Assembly (NCBI GenBank): GCA_018302885.1
Contig: JAGVZC010000015.1
Span: forward strand, 1 to 10,454
DNA length: 10,454 bases
From: Candidatus Woesearchaeota archaeon
Lineage (GTDB): Archaea > Nanobdellota > Nanobdellia > SCGC-AAA011-G17 > GW2011-AR20
Direction: 5' to 3'
Shown here: positions 5,884-10,454 of the stretch, one piece after another
How the letters are laid out: every line of letters begins with the position of its first letter
Numbering within the stretch: the first letter of the stretch is position 1
The notes under the pieces: model-generated
Seen by the model: only the letters and a program-made list of their open reading frames with translations
What the model was told of the DNA's origin: nothing
The model's database searches: none
Position numbers and translations under genes: made by a program

Positions 5884-6666
5884 TCAGTATAACACTGGGC
5901 AGTTTGCTGTTGCCAAGTCTCTATTCATCTGTTCAATATTATTGATGGTTTGATAATTGAAGTTATTTTGCAAATTATTTAATTCGGATAATATTCTGTT
6001 ATAATTGCATCCGCCCTTGCTTAACAATGATGCCTTGTTTTGATATATTATAATGGCTTTATTGAATTCTCTCCTGACTATTTCATAAAAGCAATTATAA
6101 TTCTCTGAGAATATTGCAGCATACAGCATCTCCCTGCCCGTATATCTGTTGCCGTTAACAGTGCCTTCATTGACATTGCCCTGAATTAATATTCCATTTG
6201 GATCACTGGAAACTCTTTGTTTGAAGGAATCTGGCATGCTTCCAATGATTTCATTGTAAAAGTTTGAATTTATCCTTATGTTTGTCCTGTCATCTATCAA
6301 ATAATAGAAGTTTGTAACAAAAAAAGGCATTTCATAAGGTTCATACCATATATATAGCTTATTTCTTAATTTATTCTTTGAAGCAAGCAAATAACTAACA
6401 TCATTTTTCTGGTGAATAAATAAGCTGTATCCTGCACTGCTGCAATTTATGTTTATATCCAGAGGCAAATCAATGTTCGTTGATGTTGTAAATGAAGAGC
6501 TTTGCAGATTAGTCAACGCATTATCCAGATTATTCAGAAAAACAACTTCTGTTTTCTTCTCCTGCAAATCTTTGTATTTTACTGCAAAACCAACGAAGAA
6601 GGTAAGCATAACAGCCCCTATGACAACAACAAAAATCCAGTTAAAATATATTTGTCCTTTCATCAT
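5884..6666 (-). CDS. Larger prepilin-like protein with class III signal peptide (260 aa)
   Basis: The N-terminus M(M)KG|QIYFNWIFVVVIGAVML is a class III signal peptide with a Gly-Gln cut site followed by a hydrophobic helix to about residue 30 and the charged YKDLQEKK. The globular domain of about 225 residues has scattered cysteines (INCSSAG, NYNCFYE, GGCNY, ANCPVL) and a central WYEPYEMPFFVTNFYYL that resembles a motif I recall in DPANN pilin-like proteins. The C-terminal 80 residues are helical and Asn/Gln-rich. The start overlaps the stop of the 140-aa gene as ATGATG around TGA; the ATG at 6666 or at 6663 is possible and the signal works with either. It is the largest of the four pilin-like products, perhaps a tip or minor subunit, but this is inference. 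Confidence 0.8.
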   Translation of the reverse strand: MMKGQIYFNWIFVVVIGAVMLTFFVGFAVKYKDLQEKKTEVVFLNNLDNALTNLQSSSFTTSTNIDLPLDININCSSAGYSLFIHQKNDVSYLLASKNKLRNKLYIWYEPYEMPFFVTNFYYLIDDRTNIRINSNFYNEIIGSMPDSFKQRVSSDPNGILIQGNVNEGTVNGNRYTGREMLYAAIFSENYNCFYEIVRREFNKAIIIYQNKASLLSKGGCNYNRILSELNNLQNNFNYQTINNIEQMNRDLATANCPVLY

Positions 6667-7085
6667 GCCTCGCTTATCTCAACATAAACATCTTCGCCAA
6701 CAACAACATTTTCAAGTTTAAAAGTAAGGCTGCTTTGTACTGTTCTTATGCATATGTCGCCCTTAAGGTTCTCAATTTCAAATTTATCATATTTTAAGTT
6801 ATCAAAAATAATTTCATTGCCACCAAAACAGACTTCCTTGATGTCCTTGGGTAAAATCAAAGGTTTGTTTCTTGATGACGTGGAAAAAACCAAGACAGAT
6901 CCTGCATTCTTGTAATATATATCGCTCACAGCAGAATTTAAATCCTCCTTGAAAGCAACATAGTATGTTTTTTGTGTTAAATCCTGTATGCCGACTATTT
7001 GTTTAAAACCAAAGAATAAAATCAATGCTATGACTATAGCCATGAAGATATAGATAAAAACCTGGCTTGCAATTCCTTTTTTCAT
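6663..7085 (-). CDS. Prepilin-like protein with class III signal peptide (140 aa)
   Basis: First of the four prepilin-like genes. The N-terminus MKKG|IASQVFIYIFMAIVIALILFF has the basic-Gly cut site and hydrophobic helix of archaeal type IV pilin-like proteins, though no Glu at position +5. The globular domain holds a cysteine pair (EVCFGG and GDICIRT) in beta-strand-like sequence and ends acidic. The ATG overlaps the hepT stop as ATGA, and AGAGGT (7096-7091) lies 5 nt before it, so it has a proper ribosome-binding site inside hepT. It must be cut by a prepilin peptidase and assembled by a pilus ATPase and platform protein; none of these is in the window. Confidence 0.82.
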   Translation of the reverse strand: MKKGIASQVFIYIFMAIVIALILFFGFKQIVGIQDLTQKTYYVAFKEDLNSAVSDIYYKNAGSVLVFSTSSRNKPLILPKDIKEVCFGGNEIIFDNLKYDKFEIENLKGDICIRTVQSSLTFKLENVVVGEDVYVEISEA

Positions 7086-7522
7086 TTTAAACCTCTATTT
7101 TTATTGCCATTTTTAAATAATTCATCAATTAGCTTAATAAATTTTTTAATATCTTCGTTTAATTCTTCATTGATTGCCGTATAAACAAGTTCATCATCGA
7201 TATTTCCATATTGATGTGCAATTATATTTCGCATACCCCTCATTTCTTTTAACTTTCTAGCTAAATTAGAATTAATCACATTTTCTTTTTTAAGAATTTC
7301 AAATGATTCATTATTTTCATTAGGAAGAGGCAATTCTTTCTCCTTAATTATAAGAACAGCAAGATCAAACACAGACTCTACTATCCTTTCAAAATATCTT
7401 TCACACGCTGCTTTAGTCTTAAAATCAGCAACATACTTATCAAGACTATCGGGTTTAATGGACATTAGTTGCTTAAGATAATTCCTAACTTCCTTAATTT
7501 TATCATCAATTCTTTTTTTCAT
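7082..7522 (-). CDS. hepT: HEPN-domain toxin of the HepT (DUF86) family
   Basis: A 146-aa all-helical protein with the HEPN RNase signature RX4HXY: R98, H103 and Y105 in GMRNIIAHQYGNID. In the family, Arg and His catalyse RNA cleavage, and the Tyr is the residue AMPylated by the partner MntA to silence the toxin. All three are present, so it should be active. The start is the ATG at 7522, 8 nt after GGGGAG and overlapping the end of mntA by 17 nt. A longer frame beginning at 7657 would add 45 residues inside mntA with no family resemblance, and I reject it. The stop overlaps the first pilin ATG. The antitoxin-first order and tight overlap are typical of the MntA-HepT (type VII) module. Confidence 0.9.
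   Translation of the reverse strand: MKKRIDDKIKEVRNYLKQLMSIKPDSLDKYVADFKTKAACERYFERIVESVFDLAVLIIKEKELPLPNENNESFEILKKENVINSNLARKLKEMRGMRNIIAHQYGNIDDELVYTAINEELNEDIKKFIKLIDELFKNGNKNRGLK
7091..7096 (-). promoter_or_regulatory. Shine-Dalgarno site of the first pilin gene, inside hepT
   Basis: AGAGGT lies 5 nt before the ATG at 7085, within the last hepT codons. It gives the pilin gene its own initiation besides any coupling to the toxin gene. Confidence 0.6.
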
Positions 7523-8012
7523 ATAAAATTCTCCCCTTGGATAAAATTTCATCCTTGATTTTCTTTGGAAGCAAATTATAAATTTTAAAGTCAATTTTTT
7601 CATTAACTTTTCCCATGACTTCTTTCCTAAATTTATTGGAATCATCTCTGGAGACATTTGTCAATTCAGCAGCAATGTCTATGTCAGAGTTCAGGTTGAG
7701 TTTATTCTCAACAGCAGAACCAAACAGGAAAATTCTTTTAATTCTTGAAAACATTTTATTTTCTATAATAACTTCTTTAGTCTCTTCTATTATTCTTTTT
7801 ATCTCCGAACCCTTTTTTAGTTCAAAATCAAAATTAAACCTGGATATTTCTTTTACAGCATTTAATTTCTTTTTTATATCTCTGGAAAGTCTTGTTTTTT
7901 CAGATGGGCTTAATTGAACTCCAAGGAGCTGTTTTTTTATGATAACAAGTTCTCTTTCCCCAAATATTTTTCTCAAATTATTCTTTTTGTTGAGTACATC
8001 AATTATGCTCAT
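7506..8012 (-). CDS. mntA: MntA-type minimal nucleotidyltransferase antitoxin
   Basis: A 168-aa protein of the DNA polymerase beta-like nucleotidyltransferase superfamily. It has GSX10DXD (G98-S99 in FLFGSA, D110-I-D112 in SDIDIA), and D141 in KIDFKIY is a plausible third metal-binding carboxylate. In the MntA-HepT system this enzyme transfers AMP to the HEPN toxin Tyr. It is longer than minimal MntA enzymes because of about 85 N-terminal residues, charged and helical (LSPSEKTRLSRDIKKKL, then KKGSEIKRII), which could bind DNA or the toxin; I recall similar extensions in DPANN homologues. The ATG at 8012 follows GGTGAT by 5 nt. A strong promoter lies just upstream. The gene overlaps hepT by 17 nt. 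Confidence 0.9.
   Translation of the reverse strand: MSIIDVLNKKNNLRKIFGERELVIIKKQLLGVQLSPSEKTRLSRDIKKKLNAVKEISRFNFDFELKKGSEIKRIIEETKEVIIENKMFSRIKRIFLFGSAVENKLNLNSDIDIAAELTNVSRDDSNKFRKEVMGKVNEKIDFKIYNLLPKKIKDEILSKGRILYEKKN
7531..7536 (-). promoter_or_regulatory. Shine-Dalgarno site setting the hepT start
   Basis: GGGGAG within mntA, 8 nt before the ATG at 7522, supports the 146-aa form of HepT over longer in-frame starts. Confidence 0.65.
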
Positions 8013-8038
8013 TTTTTATCACCATAGAGATAACTATT

Positions 8039-8049
8039 ATCATAATGAT
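8039..8049. promoter_or_regulatory. Possible operator palindrome in the mntA promoter
   Basis: ATCAT-A-ATGAT is a perfect 5-bp inverted repeat with a 1-nt centre, sitting between the TATA box and the predicted start site. A repressor bound there would block initiation, as in autoregulated toxin-antitoxin operons. In sequence this AT-rich a short palindrome can be chance. Confidence 0.3.
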
Positions 8050-8053
8050 GATA

Positions 8054-8067
8054 TATATAAATTTTTC
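8054..8067 (-). promoter_or_regulatory. Promoter of the mntA-hepT-pilin operon
   Basis: On the minus strand, GAAAAA (8067-8062, BRE-like) precedes TTTATATA (8061-8054), an exact TATA consensus. Initiation about 25 nt downstream falls near 8030, giving a leader of about 18 nt that contains GGTGAT. No other comparable promoter appears before the S-layer gene, so the pilin genes probably depend on this one. Confidence 0.7.
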
Positions 8068-8105
8068 TATTAAATTATATAAATAAACTTTATAATTCAT
8101 TTTAT

Positions 8106-9977
8106 CTATGGATAAATAATAAATGGCTGTAAGTTTATGTTGTCATTGTTAAGATTCTTACAGTATATGTAGAACACATCCTGTAAAACAGCCTGATGTT
8201 TAAATCCATCACTTGATGTCATTAAAACTCCCCCAGCACCATAATCAAAATTGGAATCAGAGTATTTACATTCGCTGTTCGAGCTTGTTTCAATTGATAA
8301 TAAACTTCCTTCTGTATAGACTGCTGTCAATCCAGGAACTGATGCCAAATCAATCCTGAAGGTTATTTCTTCGCTGTCTCTTTTTCCAGCATCATCAACA
8401 CACACAATGTCATAATTGTAAGTTCCGCTTGTCAATCCTGTAATTTCCATTGTATGGGTTGTCTCATTGCCTACGGTAAATTTGTCTTCTATTTCATTCC
8501 CATCATAAGTGCATGTTGAATTTCCATTTGCATATAAACCGCCTTGCGTCTTGACTTCCAGATTTATTGTATCAGAATAAATAGTTTCATCATTTGGAGT
8601 AATCGAATTTATAATTAAATCCTCAACAATAACATTGAATGTGGATTCTTTTGTTGCTTTGTTTCCAGGATAATCCTGACATTCAAATCTTACGGTGTGT
8701 GAACCTTCACTTAAATAACCATCATGCTCGACGCTATGGTCATAAGCAAAAAGATCTGTAAAGTTATATTGGGTTGGATTATTATCAATGAAATAACTAC
8801 ATATTGTTGGATTTCCTCCAGTGCTTATGTTAAACATAATTTTATTGTAAACATCTACATTAGGTGCATTGATAGTTATATCAAATCCAGGAACAACGCT
8901 TAAACTCCATCTATATGGCTCCTCTATTGAATTTCCCTGCGGATCTATGCAGGATATATTATAGAAGTAAGTCCTCATTCCTTCAAGGCTTGTAAGAACT
9001 TCTTCAGGAGCATCAGGATACTGGCTTCTTATATTATCATAATTTATTTGTGTTCCTCCAGAGCTTACATCCAAGTTAGTTGTGAATATATTGCACTTAT
9101 TATTCCCAGAAACTAAATCAGGGCAATCAATTCTTCCTGCAGAAGCAAATGCACTTTCCATGCTTTCATAATCTGACTGTGATTCTGAATATTTACATCC
9201 AGTAACCAATTTCTCATCATATGAAATTAATTGAACATTAAGTTGTCTGGTATTTTCTGGAAGCATGACTTTTATTGGATCAATGTATTTCACAACTGGT
9301 GGCTCAGTATCTGGTCTTGGAGGGAATATTATTTTCACATAACTATTATCATCACTGATAATATTTTCATTAACATCCATGCATTTTAGATAGATGGGCA
9401 GTGTTCCTGCTGTTTTATCTCCGTCTGTGAAATCAACACTTAACTTATGTTGTTTTGAAAATCCATTCTCTTCTCCAAAAGAATCAGTTTCAAATGTTTG
9501 TTTGGATTGTTTGGTGTAAATACATGTGGAATCTTCATTTGTTTCAAAGTTTATTGTAACATTTGTTGCTCTCCATGCATTGTTTAGAGTTGTCAAATCA
9601 ATATCAAGAGTTTTTTTACTTGATTCATATTCTTCACCAACAAAATTATTGTTATTGTCATAAATTTTTGCATTGATTTTATTTATTATTGGGGGATTTG
9701 CGTCACTGACATCAACTGGAATGCAATTGCCGTCATTGGTTGCATCGTCTTTTGATATCCATTTACAATGGCCATTGGTCTGTCCTAAAATATTACATCT
9801 TTCTTGTGTACAGAACCATTGCCCTTCTCCAGGACCGCATAGTTCACATTTATTATTGTTTGTATATGCATCTTCAGGAACACATTGCCCTGTATTAAAT
9901 GACTGTCCAGTAGAATAAATATTATAAACAGTAAGCAGAACATTAAATACATTCAAAGCAATATTTGATATTGTCAA
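8106..9977 (-). CDS. Large surface protein, C-terminal part: Cys-rich module and five Ig-like beta domains
   Basis: A 623-codon frame, open back to 9986. It starts only with TTG (9977) and has no ATG for roughly 195 codons, so it is best read as the continuation of the 9943-10454 frame across an A8 run. Residues 4-21 are hydrophobic. Residues 32-85 hold seven cysteines (QCVPEDAYTNNNKC, WFCTQERCNILGQ). About five domains follow, each with one cysteine pair in a repeated setting, C-x-Y early and a strand ending in xxCxD/N late: C152/C199, C261/C343, C393/C433, C489/C526, C570/C606. PP or P-x-x linkers separate the early ones. Sequons such as N340, N383, N405, N486 and N504 suggest glycosylation. 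No C-terminal anchor is seen. I recall similar Cys-rich plus beta-domain proteins in DPANN genomes; function unknown. Confidence 0.75.
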   Translation of the reverse strand: MTISNIALNVFNVLLTVYNIYSTGQSFNTGQCVPEDAYTNNNKCELCGPGEGQWFCTQERCNILGQTNGHCKWISKDDATNDGNCIPVDVSDANPPIINKINAKIYDNNNNFVGEEYESSKKTLDIDLTTLNNAWRATNVTINFETNEDSTCIYTKQSKQTFETDSFGEENGFSKQHKLSVDFTDGDKTAGTLPIYLKCMDVNENIISDDNSYVKIIFPPRPDTEPPVVKYIDPIKVMLPENTRQLNVQLISYDEKLVTGCKYSESQSDYESMESAFASAGRIDCPDLVSGNNKCNIFTTNLDVSSGGTQINYDNIRSQYPDAPEEVLTSLEGMRTYFYNISCIDPQGNSIEEPYRWSLSVVPGFDITINAPNVDVYNKIMFNISTGGNPTICSYFIDNNPTQYNFTDLFAYDHSVEHDGYLSEGSHTVRFECQDYPGNKATKESTFNVIVEDLIINSITPNDETIYSDTINLEVKTQGGLYANGNSTCTYDGNEIEDKFTVGNETTHTMEITGLTSGTYNYDIVCVDDAGKRDSEEITFRIDLASVPGLTAVYTEGSLLSIETSSNSECKYSDSNFDYGAGGVLMTSSDGFKHQAVLQDVFYIYCKNLNNDNINLQPFIIYP

Positions 9978-10454
9978 CGGTTTTTTTTATCCACCATTCA
10001 TACCATTTTTCCACAAATTTATATTTCAAAGTGCCCCCTAAAGTTACAATTTGTTTAGCAAGATAGAGAGTAAATTCTCTTGATGATTCAGAAGCAAATG
10101 CCAAACTAAGTGCTTGACCACCAATAGATAATCCAAGTCCAGAATAATCTGTATCTTTAGCACCATTAGAAATTGTCTTTTGTAAAGTAGCCAAATCTCC
10201 TAACCTAATTTTTCCTTCTTTAGTCAATTCAAATTTAACTTCATCATCCTGTGTTTCTTGGGTGCTAGCAGAAGCAGCAATGCTCGTTGATAACATAACT
10301 ACAGAAGCATAAATACTAAAAGCCAAAGATCCTGCTGTTCCAGTACATGTTGCAACAACACTAGCCAAAAGACCTTCTCTTACTGCAGGCAAAGGAGTAT
10401 ACTGAGAAAGTAATGCTCCAGATATACAAGTGCCTAACCACATTCCTCCTGCAA
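9943..10454 (-). CDS. Large surface protein, upstream frame (5' end outside window)
   Basis: A frame open to the window edge; the residues before the first ATG (10443) are AGG, so the gene very likely begins outside. The first 60 residues are hydrophobic and Ala/Gly/Ser/Thr-rich (WLGTCISGALLSQ, then LLASVVATCTGTAGSLAFSI), consistent with two membrane helices. About 100 more polar residues follow (DDEVKFELTKEGKIRLGDL, then GLGLSIGGQALSLAF) and end KFVEKWYEWWIKK at the A8 run. After the run this frame yields only TVDNIKYCFECI and a stop, while the other frame continues for 600 codons. GGAGG just before the ATG at 10443 looks like a Shine-Dalgarno site, but it lies 1 nt from the ATG, too close to act. 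Family not recognised; probably a membrane-anchored surface protein. Confidence 0.7.
   Translation of the reverse strand, partial: AGGMWLGTCISGALLSQYTPLPAVREGLLASVVATCTGTAGSLAFSIYASVVMLSTSIAASASTQETQDDEVKFELTKEGKIRLGDLATLQKTISNGAKDTDYSGLGLSIGGQALSLAFASESSREFTLYLAKQIVTLGGTLKYKFVEKWYEWWIKKTVDNIKYCFECI
9981..9988 (-). other. A8 homopolymer joining two frames of the large surface protein
   Basis: The minus strand reads GGATAAAAAAAACCG. In the upstream frame it is ATA AAA AAA ACC and the frame stops 12 codons later. With one A fewer (or a +1 shift) it reads AAA AAA CCG TTG ACA and enters the 623-codon frame. The run may be a sequencing or assembly error, a true mutation, or a slippage site. Confidence 0.7.

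Noticed and set aside
7523..7657. N-terminal extension of the HEPN protein by 45 residues, starting at the ATG at 7657.
   Set aside because: It lies entirely inside mntA in another frame, resembles no HEPN family part, and a good GGGGAG site marks the ATG at 7522.
9673..9918. Plus-strand Cys- and His-containing 81-codon frame, which at first glance looks like a zinc-binding protein.
   Set aside because: Its Cys/His residues are the complement of the Cys-rich module of the large surface protein; no start signals.
9975..9977. TTG as a true independent start of the 623-codon frame.
   Set aside because: No well-spaced Shine-Dalgarno site, and the frame opens exactly at the A8 run, so a frameshifted continuation explains it better. 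Not fully excluded.
1..10454. CRISPR arrays, tRNA or rRNA genes, insertion sequences and transposases.
   Set aside because: No spaced direct repeats, cloverleaf sequences, terminal inverted repeats or transposase motifs were seen; the only tandem repeat is the 17-bp duplication.

Overview
This is an AT-rich window in which every gene I can support lies on the minus strand, so it is read from high to low coordinates. It looks like an archaeon, most likely a DPANN lineage of the Woesearchaeales/Pacearchaeales kind. The reasons are TTTATATA-type TATA boxes with purine-rich BRE elements, GGTGA/GGAGG Shine-Dalgarno sites, a protein ending in the archaeal S-layer C-terminal module, four proteins with class III (prepilin) signal peptides, and several small Cys-containing membrane proteins resembling recurrent DPANN families. 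The lineage is inferred from recalled family resemblance, not from a search.

Layout in transcription order. (1) 10454-8106: a large secreted or surface protein, cut by the window edge. It appears as two reading frames joined at a run of eight A (plus-strand T 9981-9988). The upstream frame holds hydrophobic segments; the downstream frame holds a Cys-rich module and about five Ig-like beta domains, each with a Cys pair. (2) 8067-8018: a clear promoter with a small palindrome. (3) 8012-7082: an MntA nucleotidyltransferase antitoxin and HepT HEPN toxin pair (GSX10DXD and RX4HXY motifs both intact). (4) 7085-4923: four prepilin-like genes (140, 260, 158 and 139 aa), mostly overlapping or 1 nt apart; the first overlaps hepT by 4 nt, so toxin-antitoxin and pilin genes look like one transcription unit. 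A 51-codon ORF (4926-4771) follows with an ATGA overlap. (5) 4780-4697: a strong promoter, palindromic leader and strong ribosome-binding site for the S-layer protein gene (4697-2250), which ends in a T-rich terminator. (6) 2178-167: two adjacent paralogous single-pass membrane proteins (178 and 217 aa) sharing a Cys-containing C-terminal motif, then a 272-aa coiled-coil/membrane/acidic-linker protein, packed with 1-nt gaps. (7) A promoter, ribosome-binding site and first 24 codons of another small membrane protein leave the window at position 1.

The theme is the cell envelope: S-layer, surface beta-domain protein, pilin-like assembly and small anchored proteins, with a toxin-antitoxin module embedded in the pilin operon. 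There is no gene-free stretch above 300 bases. I see no tRNA, rRNA, CRISPR array or insertion sequence.
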